From the NCBI GenBank assembly GCA_045565995.1, contig JBJLEF010000001.1, positions 1,736,001-1,800,000 on the forward strand: DNA of 64,000 nt, given 5' to 3'. Origin of the DNA: UBA721 sp002705165 (lineage in GTDB: Bacteria > Planctomycetota > Planctomycetia > Pirellulales > Pirellulaceae). The position numbers were made by a program, and so were the translations under genes. Shown here one piece after another: positions 51,782 to 60,117 of the stretch. Under the pieces are notes generated by a model. The model had not been told where the DNA came from. It saw only the letters and a list, made by a program, of their open reading frames with translations, and did not search any database. Numbering within the stretch: the stretch's first letter is position 1; each line of letters begins with the position of its first letter.

Positions 51782-52078
51782 CGCTTTGTCGGCTCAAGCC
51801 ATTTCCATAATGAACTGTTGGTCTATTGACATAGTCGTAGAGAACTAGACAGATAGATATAGATGCTTTGAGCTTCATCCGTGAAGCAAAAAATTAAGAC
51901 ACCTTCAGCCCTTCAATGTATTCCGAATAGCGATTTTGATTCAATATGAATCACAAACGACTACGACTTACGCATGAGATAGGAAACAACTAGAAAGCGA
52001 ATAGAAAAACTAGTAGGACGGCTAAGATTAGCTAGCCAGGGAGGTCTAATCTACCCATTCTCCAAATTGCGGTTTTGA
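51782..52078. other. Intergenic region upstream of the acyltransferase gene
   Basis: About 300 bases, with an AT-rich stretch and a small hairpin (GCTTCA-TCCG-TGAAGC, 51872-51887) that has no T-run on the strand where it could terminate. No ORF with a ribosome site was found. Confidence 0.45.
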
Positions 52079-52243
52079 CTAGCGCGGTTTACCCGGCCGG
52101 TGATGATGAGCGTCATGGAAGTACCAAAGTGCTTCCTGCTCTAATTCCTGTTTGAATTCAATCCATTGGCAGTATTCAAGCCACTGACGATTCCAGAAAA
52201 CTAATGCATCTTTTGGGATCTCATTGATAACAACTTCGCTCAT
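52079..52243 (-). CDS. Small Trp/His-rich protein, 54 residues, unknown
   Basis: The ATG at 52243 is preceded at seven bases by a perfect AAGGAG; upstream in-frame codons lack such a site. The product starts MSEVVINEIPKD, has four tryptophans (NRQWLEYCQW near 18-27, then LWYF at 39-42), a HHH cluster at 46-48 and ends GKPR. The centre (EFKQELEQEAL) should be helical. No signal or membrane segment. It is transcribed from its own upstream region, which carries the element shared with the ORF at 19420-19572. I recognise no family. Confidence 0.65.
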   Translation of the reverse strand: MSEVVINEIPKDALVFWNRQWLEYCQWIEFKQELEQEALWYFHDAHHHRPGKPR

Positions 52244-52321
52244 TGTAAAACTCCTTTTTACAAGTAAACCCCAAATGTTTGGGAGGAACGTACATATCTG
52301 AGATGGAATCAGACCACTCAG

Positions 52322-52370
52322 TTCTTTTGCTACAAACATGATCGTGGCCAGGTGTGACACGTTTGGTCAC
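52322..52370 (-). promoter_or_regulatory. Shared upstream element, copy 2 (promoter/operator candidate)
   Basis: On the minus strand: GTGACC, four bases, GTGTCACACC, six bases, CGAT, then TAG and AAAGAA. All blocks are at the same spacing as in the copy at 19645-19693; without gaps, 31 of 49 positions agree. It ends about 80 bases before the ATG at 52243. GTCACA is 17 bases ahead of TTGTAG, again matching the spacing of copy 1. Confidence 0.6.
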
Positions 52371-52443
52371 CAAGGTGTATTAAATACGAAAAAAGAGAAA
52401 AAAGAGTTCGGGAGAATCCTCTAGCAAACCACGATTGTCCTGT

Positions 52444-52920
52444 CTAGAAACTTAGAACGGTACCCAACGCAGCAACTTCCGATACTTCAGCAGAATGAAT
52501 ACCCTTTGCTAATTCAAACCCTTTCGAAGTGAGTGAGAACTCTCCGCCGACCTGATGCATTACCAAACCCGCATTGCAAAGTTGACGAAAACCATCCAGA
52601 AAACGAACCGTTATCTCTGGTTCTGTTCGACTACGGAACATTACATGGGTGTCGACAGACTGTTCCACGTAAACAGCTAGCATGCGTTGAGCAGATTCAA
52701 ATTCCGTATTATTGCTCTTCAGTTCGATGACACCTCGCTTCCGAGTAATCGACAGGATGGTTCGGGCTTCAATGGATAGCTCGATCTCATTGCTGGTCGG
52801 ATTTACTAACCGATTGGAAGCTAACTGAGCTAATGCGGCTAGTGTTGGAACGCTATGCGTCAGATCTTTCCAGAGGTTTGCCTGCCCTGTAGCACTTGCA
52901 ATAAAAGAGGGAAGATTCAT
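52444..52920 (-). CDS. Unknown protein with winged-helix-like C-terminus
   Basis: 158 residues from the ATG at 52920, with AAGGA eleven bases upstream; the frame opens 11 codons earlier at a TTG. The N-terminal half is helical without a known motif. The last ~45 residues (GFRQLCNAGLVMHQVGGEF, then LTSKGFELAKG) have the spacing of a winged helix-turn-helix: recognition helix, beta hairpin, LT-x2-G. It may therefore bind DNA, although no family is assigned. It lies 33 bases behind a small membrane protein gene and is probably in one operon with it, divergent from the sigma factor gene. Confidence 0.6.
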   Translation of the reverse strand: MNLPSFIASATGQANLWKDLTHSVPTLAALAQLASNRLVNPTSNEIELSIEARTILSITRKRGVIELKSNNTEFESAQRMLAVYVEQSVDTHVMFRSRTEPEITVRFLDGFRQLCNAGLVMHQVGGEFSLTSKGFELAKGIHSAEVSEVAALGTVLSF

Positions 52921-52953
52921 AGCTAATAGTCCTTCAATCGTTGTTCTTGACAA

Positions 52954-53334
52954 CTAGGTAGATAGTTTATGGAGTAATATCATGCCTCCACCTAAATATC
53001 CACCTAAATATAAGATAGCCAGTGCCAGCAGGATATTTAGACAGATCAACAAGACTCCGGTTAGTACACTAAACAAAAGTGTCTGTCTGAGAGTCAATTT
53101 TAAGCTGAAGCTCCCAATTCCCATAATGACGGGCAAACTAAAGAGTCCATAGCCAAAGTACGCGGCTATCAGAAAAATAGCGGATAAGATCCAGCTTCTT
53201 GTATAGAGGCTACGTTTGTTTATCAAGCAACTGGCAGGATGGTTTTGACCAATCCTGCAAAGTGCTGCGATAGCCATGACCAGCAGGGCAACAAAGCTAC
53301 TAAGGGTTGCCCCAGATACGAATAGTGTAATCAT
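52954..53334 (-). CDS. Small polytopic membrane protein, unknown
   Basis: 126 residues from the ATG at 53334, the first that gives a membrane-protein N-terminus; the frame is open back to 53412. Three long hydrophobic regions, enough for four helices, are separated by a basic loop (LINKRSLYTRSW). The last region, LLALAILYLGGYLGGGMILL, is glycine-rich. No family recognised. No convincing ribosome site is seen before this ATG, so the exact start is open. Co-directional with the winged-helix-like gene, so the pair could be a membrane sensor and a regulator; that is inference from position only. Confidence 0.55.
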   Translation of the reverse strand: MITLFVSGATLSSFVALLVMAIAALCRIGQNHPASCLINKRSLYTRSWILSAIFLIAAYFGYGLFSLPVIMGIGSFSLKLTLRQTLLFSVLTGVLLICLNILLALAILYLGGYLGGGMILLHKLST

Positions 53335-53390
53335 AGCTACAGTTGTACTTTCAGATTTTAAGGATATCAACCTACCACTCCCTTCCGCAT

Positions 53391-53420
53391 GATGCTTGAC
53401 GATGCTTGACAATGCTTGCG
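53391..53420. repeat. Three tandem 10-base direct repeats
   Basis: GATGCTTGAC, GATGCTTGAC and AATGCTTGCG follow one another without gaps, between the divergent membrane-protein and sigma-factor genes, about 170-200 bases ahead of the sigma gene. The 10-base period equals about one helical turn, so all copies face the same side of the DNA. They could be regulator sites or a slippage product. Confidence 0.7.
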
Positions 53421-53592
53421 CCCCGCCTCGGGAGTAGGAACAACCCCGTTAATCCGTACGACCCATTCTCAATTGCACGAGATTTAAATTTGCTCTGAGA
53501 AAAGAGACTTTTGATCGCATAAGTAACGTAAGTTTCATTCACAGCCATTGCGCTTCGGCGTTGAGAGAGTAAGAGTAGATAGGAACCGCTTC

Positions 53593-55068
53593 GTGATTCA
53601 AGCAACCAAAAAAGACGTATTTGAAGAAGATTCCAAGTCAGCAGCTAATGTAGTTGGGACTCGGAAGGAAACTACCACCCGCAGTGAATCTCGCAACATC
53701 ACTGATGACCCCATTCGCATGTATCTGATGCAGATGGGAGAAATCCCTCTTTTGTCACGAGACGAGGAGCTAAGTTACGCTAAGGAAATTGAAGCGACAC
53801 GGTATGATTACCGCAATACGATGTTGGCAACCAACTATATGTTGCAAGCTGCGGTTTCTATGCTTGATAAAGTACTCAATGGAAAGCTTCGCCTGGACCG
53901 TACTATTGAAGTCTCTGTAACGAATGCCTCTGGTAAAGAAGCCGTTCTCAAACGACTTGGACCAAATCTGGAAACGATCCAGGAATTGCTGAAGCTGAAT
54001 CGCCGCGATTTTAGTGAGGCGATTTATAAGAAGAATTCAAAGAAGAAACGTCATGAAGCCTGGCGTCGGATGGTGATTCGACGCAACAAAGCGGTTCGTC
54101 TGATTGAAGAGATGAATCTGCGTACGAACAAGTTGCAGCCAGCATTTAAAGAATTATGTAAAATCCAGAACCGCATGGTGTCCCTGAAACAGCAGTTGGA
54201 ATGCGTAGAAGGTGGAACGGCTGATTCATGGACAGATCCTGATGCACTCAAGACCGAATTGATTCATCTGATTAAAGTGACTCAGGAAAGCACCAACACA
54301 CTCACACGCCGCGTTGACAACACGATCTTATTCCGTGATCAATATGACGAAGCAAAGCGTAAGCTGTCTGCCGGAAATCTGCGACTTGTTGTGTCCATCG
54401 CCAAGAAATATCGTAATCGTGGTCTCACCTTTCTGGATTTGATTCAGGAAGGCAATACCGGTCTGATGCGAGCGGTGGAGAAATTCGAATATCGACGAGG
54501 ATATAAATTCTCAACTTATGCAACGTGGTGGATCCGTCAGGCGATTACTCGGGCAGTTGCTGATCAAAGTCGAACGATTCGTGTTCCAGTTCATATGGTC
54601 GAAGTAATGACACGAGTTCGAAACTTAAGTCAGGAATTGGTGCAAATTCTCGGACGAGATCCTTCACCGGAAGAAGTCGCAGAACATGGAGGTATGGAAC
54701 TCTCTGACGCTCAGTGTATTCTGATGATGCTCAAGCAACCGCTATCTCTTGATCAAACCGTAGGTGATAGCGATGAAAATGAATTCGGTGATTTCATCAA
54801 TGATCATCGAGAATTTGATCCGCTCGCCCGAGCTAATCACGATGCTCTAACGACAGAATTGAAAGAAGCGATGGAAGTGTTAAGCTGGCGAGAACGCGAG
54901 ATTCTAAAATTGCGATACGGACTTGGTGACGGTTACTGCTATACGCTTGAAGAAGTGGGACGCATCTTTCAGGTGACCCGGGAAAGAATTCGGCAGATTG
55001 AGAACAAGGCTGTGCAGAAACTACAGCAACCGTTCCGATCGAAAAAGTTGAAGTCATTCCTTGACTAA
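53593..55068 (+). CDS. rpoD: RNA polymerase sigma-70 factor, RpoD/SigA type
   Basis: 491 residues from the GTG at 53593, chosen because AGGAA lies eight bases upstream; the frame is open to a TTG at 53548. Region 1.2 is DDPIRMYLMQMGEIPLLSRDEEL near 38-60. A non-conserved helical segment of ~150 residues follows. Region 2 is LRLVVSIAKKYRNRGL, LDLIQEGNTGLMRAVEKFEYRRGYKFSTYATWWIRQAI. Then come region 3 and region 4, with helix-turn-helix TLEEVGRIFQVTRERIRQIE. There is little or no region 1.1. The complete -10 reading elements and region 1.2 place it among primary (group 1) or group 2 sigma factors. Whether it is the sole housekeeping factor cannot be seen here. A hairpin terminator follows. Confidence 0.88.
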   Translation: MIQATKKDVFEEDSKSAANVVGTRKETTTRSESRNITDDPIRMYLMQMGEIPLLSRDEELSYAKEIEATRYDYRNTMLATNYMLQAAVSMLDKVLNGKLRLDRTIEVSVTNASGKEAVLKRLGPNLETIQELLKLNRRDFSEAIYKKNSKKKRHEAWRRMVIRRNKAVRLIEEMNLRTNKLQPAFKELCKIQNRMVSLKQQLECVEGGTADSWTDPDALKTELIHLIKVTQESTNTLTRRVDNTILFRDQYDEAKRKLSAGNLRLVVSIAKKYRNRGLTFLDLIQEGNTGLMRAVEKFEYRRGYKFSTYATWWIRQAITRAVADQSRTIRVPVHMVEVMTRVRNLSQELVQILGRDPSPEEVAEHGGMELSDAQCILMMLKQPLSLDQTVGDSDENEFGDFINDHREFDPLARANHDALTTELKEAMEVLSWREREILKLRYGLGDGYCYTLEEVGRIFQVTRERIRQIENKAVQKLQQPFRSKKLKSFLD

Positions 55069-55109
55069 TCTTGTGGGAACCAACATTCACGCAACTCAAT
55101 GACACGTTA

Positions 55110-55145
55110 AAATAGATGGAAGTTTGAATAAGCTTCCATCTATTT
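55110..55145 (+). terminator. Hairpin between sigma factor and sulfatase genes
   Basis: Perfect 13-base arms (AAATAGATGGAAG, 55110-55122; complement 55133-55145) with a 10-base loop, followed by GTTTGTAG. It should end the sigma factor transcript. It stops only 12 bases before the next ATG, so it also covers the leader of the sulfatase gene. Confidence 0.75.
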
Positions 55146-55157
55146 GTTTGTAGTACT

Positions 55158-56705
55158 ATGAGCCGAATTTACCTCCCCATTGGTCTGTTATTGAGTTGTT
55201 GTTTTGTTAGCGCAGTCCAGGCTAAAGAACGCCCCAATATTCTCTTCATTTTTACGGATGACCAATCGCACCGTACTGTGAGTTGCTATGACGAGGCTTA
55301 CGACTGGGTCAATACCCCGAATATTGATCAGTTAGCGTCAACGGGAGTTCGATTTGCTCAGGCCTATATTGGGACATGGTGTATGCCATCACGCGCCACC
55401 CAGTTGACCGGCTATCATCAGTTCGGTGTGGAGTCGATGAGGATGGAAGGTGTGTATCCTGGGAGTGCCTATGACCCGAAGAAAACTCCTTTTTGGCCGA
55501 GTGTTTTCCGTCGGCATGGGTACACAACCGCACAGATCGGCAAGTGGCATACCGGTATTGATAATGGTTATGGTCGCGACTGGGATCACCAGATTGTTTG
55601 GAATCGTCCCGCTCATCCGGATAATGCGGGCAACTACTTTGATGACCAAATTGTTGAAATCAACGGTGTAAGCACTCGCGTGCAAGGTTACACCACGGAT
55701 TGGTACACGGAACGTGCCGCCCAATTCATTCGCGGTGACGACCGTGATGATGAGCAGCCTTGGTATTTGTGGTTGTGTTATGGAGCAGTCCACGGACCAT
55801 TCACTCCAGCCAAACGTCACTTTGATGCCTACCCGGATGCACAAGTGCCTGTTCCCCAAGATATCTTTACCGGTGTCAATCGGGCTGATAAGCCAAAGTA
55901 CGTCCAAATTCGCGATCGATGGGGCTTAGATAAAAATGGTGTGCCGGAATTGAAATCAGGAGTCCAGCAACGAACCGTAAAGAATGCTCCCATTCACGGC
56001 AACACGTTGCAGAACTGGGTACGCCAATATCAACAGGGTGTGCTAGCTATCGATGATGCTGTTGGAAAATTAGTTAAGACATTGAAAGAGACGGGGCAAT
56101 ACGAGAATACTTTGATCGTGTTCGCTGCGGATCAGGGAATTGCCTGGGGACAAAAAGGATTCCAACAGAAAATTGCACCGTATGATGCCAATATTCGCGG
56201 TCCACTGATTATGAGCTATCCGGATAAGATTCAGGAGGGTGGAGTTGTGAATGAGCCTGTTGGAGGAGTTGATTTGCCACCGACGTTTTTCCACTATGCG
56301 AGCCTGCCATTACCATGGCAAATGCACGGACATAATTTAGCCCCAGTCCTCAAAAATCCGAAAAAGAAATGGCGACATCCAACGTTGACGGTCATGACCG
56401 GGCAAAATTATGGAAGTGCAACCGACGTGGTACCCACGGATGACAATATTTTGTTGGCGACAGCGAAAGTTCCATGGTGGGTATCACTCGCTGAGGGAGA
56501 TTTTAAGTACATTCGTACTTTGGTCGAAGGCGAAGTTGAAGAACTTTATGATCTGAAGTCAGACCCGGATGAATTGGTGAATCTGGCTATGAATCCTAAG
56601 TATCTCTCGAAATTGCGTTCTTTGCGATCTGCCACCATCGCTGAACTCAAACGAACGAATGCTGGAATGGTCGGTAATCTTCCCGGTTTTTCGACACCCA
56701 AGTAA
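55158..56705 (+). CDS. S1 sulfatase (CMPSR), exported
   Basis: 515 residues. The signal peptide is MSRIYLPIGLLLSCCFVSAVQA. The metal pair is in FTDDQSHRT. The formylglycine pentapeptide is C75-M-P-S-R79, then TQLTG. Active-site segments GKWHTG, GAVHGPF and AADQGIAWGQKG follow; the last has D-Q where most family members have D-N. That position normally supplies a calcium ligand, and Gln is a familiar variant in bacterial sulfatases. The ATG lies 12 bases after a strong hairpin, with no visible ribosome site. Expression may depend on read-through from the sigma factor gene or on a promoter inside the intergenic region. Substrate unknown. Confidence 0.9.
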   Translation: MSRIYLPIGLLLSCCFVSAVQAKERPNILFIFTDDQSHRTVSCYDEAYDWVNTPNIDQLASTGVRFAQAYIGTWCMPSRATQLTGYHQFGVESMRMEGVYPGSAYDPKKTPFWPSVFRRHGYTTAQIGKWHTGIDNGYGRDWDHQIVWNRPAHPDNAGNYFDDQIVEINGVSTRVQGYTTDWYTERAAQFIRGDDRDDEQPWYLWLCYGAVHGPFTPAKRHFDAYPDAQVPVPQDIFTGVNRADKPKYVQIRDRWGLDKNGVPELKSGVQQRTVKNAPIHGNTLQNWVRQYQQGVLAIDDAVGKLVKTLKETGQYENTLIVFAADQGIAWGQKGFQQKIAPYDANIRGPLIMSYPDKIQEGGVVNEPVGGVDLPPTFFHYASLPLPWQMHGHNLAPVLKNPKKKWRHPTLTVMTGQNYGSATDVVPTDDNILLATAKVPWWVSLAEGDFKYIRTLVEGEVEELYDLKSDPDELVNLAMNPKYLSKLRSLRSATIAELKRTNAGMVGNLPGFSTPK

Positions 56706-56830
56706 TCCCCGCGGCTGTCCTGCCAGGGCCAAAGTATCTGTCAGGAGCCTTCACTTAATGGCTCTTCACCTGTTGAACGATGGCTTGTTTTACCTTCTTA
56801 TGCCCAATTGAATTAAAAGGTCATGTTGTG

Positions 56831-58267
56831 ATGAAATCGCTTCGATGTTTTCTTCTTCTGTTTTGTTGCCTTAGTAGCAGTTATTCCGTTCGTTCAGCCG
56901 AAGAAGCTACCGCAATCAAAAAACAGCCTAATGTGCTCCTAATATGTATCGATGACCTACGACCTGAGCTGCGGTCTTTTGGGGCCGAATACATTCATTC
57001 TCCCAATATCGACGCTTTAGCAGCGGCTGGTCGTGCTTTTCATCATCACTTTGTACAGGCACCGACATGTGGTGCCTCTAGATATACATTGCTTACCGGG
57101 CAGTACGGCCCAGCAAGCAATGGAGCATTATTTCAACGGGCATCTAGAGTGAAGACGGATGCCGCTTCAGTAAGTCCAAGCTTGCCAGCCTGGTTTCGTC
57201 AGCATGGTTACACGACGGTTTCTGTGGGAAAAGTTTCGCATCATCCTGGTGGTCGAGGTGGGCCGGATTGGAATGACAAAAACCAACTAGAAATGCCTCA
57301 CAGTTGGGATCGCCATTTGTTACCAGCCGGAGCATGGCAGCATCCACGGGGATGGATGCACGGTTTAGCGAATGGGGAAATACGGAAAAATGCTAAGGAG
57401 ATGGATCTTTTTCAGGCTCAAGCCGGAGGGGATGAGGTGTACCCAGATGGAGTGTCGATCAATGAAGCGTTGCAACAGTTGTCATCTTTGTCTGAGTCAA
57501 AGGTTCCGTTCTTTCTGGCAGTAGGAGTGTTAAGACCACATCTGCCATTTGGTGCACCGGCCAAGTATTTTGAACTTTATAAAGACACGGAATTGCCGAA
57601 AATAGCGCACGCTGAAAAGCCGGCTGGGAAAACGACTTGGCACGGCTCAGGTGAGTTCATGAAATACAACCGTTGGGGACGGAATCCCAATACGGATGTG
57701 GACTTTGCGATCGAGGTAAGAAAGGCATATGCTGCCTGCGTGAGTTACGCGGATGCACAAGTAGGGCGGTTGATGAATCGATTGGATCAGTTAGATCAAC
57801 GTGACAACACGATCATCGTCCTGTGGGGAGATCATGGCTGGCACTTAGGTGAACACTCAATTTGGGGAAAACATGCTTTGTTTGAAGAGTCGTTGCATTC
57901 TCCGATGATCATCAGCACACCTAAAATGAGTCATGCCGGGGAAGCGACGCAAGCAATGGTTGAAACGCTTGATATCTTTCCGACATTATGTGAACTTGCA
58001 AAGCTGGAGACTCCCGCCAACCTGGATGGAGTCTCGCTTTTACCTTTACTACGTAATCCGCAGGGTAAAGGACACGCAGCCATTGGTTACGCAGGTCGGG
58101 CCAAGACAATTCGCTCAGATACCCATCGGTTAATCCTCCATAATGACGGTTTTGCTGAGCTGTATGATCATACTTCGGCCGAGGACGAGACCCATAACGT
58201 TGCCGAGGCTTATCCGGAGATTGTCTCCGTACTGACGAAAGAATTACAACGACGTCTTGGCAGGTAA
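56831..58267 (+). CDS. Iduronate-2-sulfatase-like S1 sulfatase (CGASR), exported
   Basis: 478 residues from the ATG at 56831, opening a signal peptide (MKSLRCFLLLFCCLSSSYSVRSA). PNVLLICIDDLRPELRSFG, with the two metal aspartates, and the later LWGDHGWHLGEH are diagnostic of the iduronate-2-sulfatase branch. The formylglycine motif is C80-G-A-S-R84, with alanine where proline is usual. Such enzymes remove 2-O-sulfate from uronic acids in glycosaminoglycans; bacterial members have wider ranges. The stop is 8 bases ahead of a dioxygenase-family gene, so the two form an operon. With the lyase candidate at 35670 it points to a sulfated uronic-acid polymer. Confidence 0.9.
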   Translation: MKSLRCFLLLFCCLSSSYSVRSAEEATAIKKQPNVLLICIDDLRPELRSFGAEYIHSPNIDALAAAGRAFHHHFVQAPTCGASRYTLLTGQYGPASNGALFQRASRVKTDAASVSPSLPAWFRQHGYTTVSVGKVSHHPGGRGGPDWNDKNQLEMPHSWDRHLLPAGAWQHPRGWMHGLANGEIRKNAKEMDLFQAQAGGDEVYPDGVSINEALQQLSSLSESKVPFFLAVGVLRPHLPFGAPAKYFELYKDTELPKIAHAEKPAGKTTWHGSGEFMKYNRWGRNPNTDVDFAIEVRKAYAACVSYADAQVGRLMNRLDQLDQRDNTIIVLWGDHGWHLGEHSIWGKHALFEESLHSPMIISTPKMSHAGEATQAMVETLDIFPTLCELAKLETPANLDGVSLLPLLRNPQGKGHAAIGYAGRAKTIRSDTHRLILHNDGFAELYDHTSAEDETHNVAEAYPEIVSVLTKELQRRLGR

Positions 58268-58275
58268 GGGCTTTT

Positions 58276-59034
58276 ATGTCACCAATTACCGCAGAACAAT
58301 TAGAGCATTTCCAGCAACGCGGCTATGTTGTTTTGCGAGAGTATTTGTCCGGCGCTGAAGTCGCCGAAATGCTTAGTGAGGTTCATCGATTCATCGATGA
58401 TGTCATTCCCACGCTGGCTTCCGAAGAAGCTTTCTATGAAGACAAATCACGGCCTGAGACGCTGAAGCAAATCCACCGCATGTGTGAATACGACAGTTTT
58501 TTTACCAAACAAATGACAGGGCCACGTTTTTTACCTCTCGCTCAAGCACTGCTGCAGGCGGATGTCGTTGTGAAGAATATGCAGTACTTTAACAAACCAC
58601 CGCTGGTCGGTGTACCCACACCACCCCATCAGGATGGCTACTACTTCATGCTCGAGCCCAACGAAGCATTAACGATGTGGTTAGCACTGGAACATGTTGA
58701 CGAAGAGAATGGTTGTGTCCGGTATATCCCCGGTTCACATTTGACAGGCATGAGACCTCATGGAAAATCCGGCACCCTCGGGTTCTCTCAGGGGATTCAG
58801 GACTATACCGAGGAGGACATGCAAAGGGAGCATCCTATTCCGGCGGAGCCGGGAGACCTGATAATCCATCACGCAATGACGGTCCATCGAGCGAATGGAA
58901 ATCAATCAGAGTTCCGACATCGTCGGGCAATGGGAATGGTGTATTATTCCGCTGAAGCGACGGTGGCCTCCGACAAAGTCACAGCGTATCAACAAAGTCT
59001 GGTGGAAGAACTGACAGTTGAAGGAAAAATTTAA
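58276..59034 (+). CDS. Phytanoyl-CoA dioxygenase (PhyH) family protein
   Basis: 252 residues, cytoplasmic. The Fe(II) facial triad is visible as H118-x-D120 (HQDGYYF) and H204 (MTVHRANG). An arginine follows in RHRRAMG for 2-oxoglutarate binding. The double-stranded beta-helix core (ALTMWLALEHVDEENGCVRYIPGSH) is intact. Family members hydroxylate diverse substrates using O2 and 2-oxoglutarate. AAGGG is six bases before the ATG. Second gene of an operon with the iduronate-sulfatase-like gene, so a modified sugar is a possible substrate. Planctomycetota carry many PhyH paralogues with no known substrate. Confidence 0.88.
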   Translation: MSPITAEQLEHFQQRGYVVLREYLSGAEVAEMLSEVHRFIDDVIPTLASEEAFYEDKSRPETLKQIHRMCEYDSFFTKQMTGPRFLPLAQALLQADVVVKNMQYFNKPPLVGVPTPPHQDGYYFMLEPNEALTMWLALEHVDEENGCVRYIPGSHLTGMRPHGKSGTLGFSQGIQDYTEEDMQREHPIPAEPGDLIIHHAMTVHRANGNQSEFRHRRAMGMVYYSAEATVASDKVTAYQQSLVEELTVEGKI

Positions 59035-59046
59035 CTAGAAATTCTG

Positions 59047-59946
59047 CTAGCTCTTGGATAAATTGCCGATGGCTTCTTCAATTAGCTTTTTCGAAGCTAG
59101 GACCCCTGGTATTGGTTTGAGCTTATTGCCTTCCCATTCGATTGTGAGGAATCCGCGATAGTCTCCGTGATCAATAATTTTCAATAGTCGGTTGTAATCG
59201 AAATGAGGCTGTTTGCCATTGTCATCGAAGCTGTGCATTTTACAGCTAATAGTGACGGTATAGGGCATCATGGCTTTCGTACCGTCATAGACGTTGTTAA
59301 CCTGTTTCCCAAAGTCAGGCATTAGCTTTAAGGCAGGATGATCCAGTTGTTTACAAATTTCGGCGAGAAAAGCTCCACGTTGGCTTAACTTGGAAGCACC
59401 GGGTTCAATAACGATCATGACATCTTTCTTCGCTGCGGCGTCAGCTAATGGTTTCAAGGCTTCGATACTCGCCTGAATACCTTTCGGCTCATTTTCTCCC
59501 GGGGCTCGTAGAAATACACGTAAGTACTGTGCACCGAGCGTCGCAGCACGATCGATGGATGGAAGCAGATTCCGGCGACTTGCTTCGGCTTTTTCCGGGT
59601 GGGCATCGAGTGCCCCGGTCATAAGTAGAAAGGCTTGTGTCCCGGCATCGTCACTGCGTTGACGAAGTTTGCTGAGGTAGTCTTTATCGTCTAGTTTGTC
59701 TGCTGGGAGTCCGCCTTCCCAAAGATCAATCGCCTTGATACCGAAGGTGTCGACGGTGTATTGAGGGTAGTCGAGTGGATCTAGCGACCCATCTTTGAAC
59801 ATGCTTCGCAATGAATACTGACTTAAACCGATTTCATATTTGGGAGTTTCCGCAAAGGTATTGGCGTGTAGCAGACCAGGTAATGCTACGCCCGCGAGGG
59901 CTATTTGACTTGTGTGAGAAATGAATTGTCGACGTGAGGCGTTCAT
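59047..59946 (-). CDS. Exported sugar phosphate isomerase/epimerase-like TIM barrel protein
   Basis: 299 residues with a Tat-like signal (ASRRQFISHTSQIALAG, arginines 5-6). The mature part is an AP endonuclease 2/xylose-isomerase-like TIM barrel: FGIKAIDLWEGG, LGAQYLRVFLRAPGE, DVMIVIEPG, LKLMPDFGKQVN, SCKMHSFD and GFLTIEWEG give strand ends with E, D, H and E at the metal site. Such enzymes epimerise or isomerise sugars or act on related keto compounds. Export of this fold is common in Planctomycetota. AAGGGAA lies nine bases before the ATG. Transcribed alone, converging on the dioxygenase gene. Substrate unknown. Confidence 0.87.
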   Translation of the reverse strand: MNASRRQFISHTSQIALAGVALPGLLHANTFAETPKYEIGLSQYSLRSMFKDGSLDPLDYPQYTVDTFGIKAIDLWEGGLPADKLDDKDYLSKLRQRSDDAGTQAFLLMTGALDAHPEKAEASRRNLLPSIDRAATLGAQYLRVFLRAPGENEPKGIQASIEALKPLADAAAKKDVMIVIEPGASKLSQRGAFLAEICKQLDHPALKLMPDFGKQVNNVYDGTKAMMPYTVTISCKMHSFDDNGKQPHFDYNRLLKIIDHGDYRGFLTIEWEGNKLKPIPGVLASKKLIEEAIGNLSKS

Positions 59947-60045
59947 AATGTTTTCCCTTTGTATTCTTAGAGCTTGTGGTGACAGGATTATACCTCAGGA
60001 TGAGGGAGGTTTCCGTCCGGCAATCCCCACAAGAATTGTTTAGAT

Positions 60046-60076
60046 TTGTGAATTCGGAGAATGAGTTGTCTATAAT
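60046..60076 (+). promoter_or_regulatory. Weak promoter candidate
   Basis: TTGTGA (60046-60051), a 19-base spacer and TATAAT (60071-60076), 41 bases before the ATG at 60118. The -10 is perfect; the spacer is longer than ideal. Confidence 0.4.
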
Positions 60077-60117
60077 AAAGTACTTCATCTGAAATTTCTA
60101 ATTGAATATCTATTCCA

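Noticed and set aside
51802..51850. TTGACA-like promoter ahead of the acyltransferase gene
   Set aside because: TTGACA at 51826 is on the plus strand, while the gene runs on the minus strand; no paired -10.
51872..51887. Hairpin after the small ORF at 52079-52243
   Set aside because: The T-run lies before, not after, the stem on the minus strand, so it is not a normal terminator.
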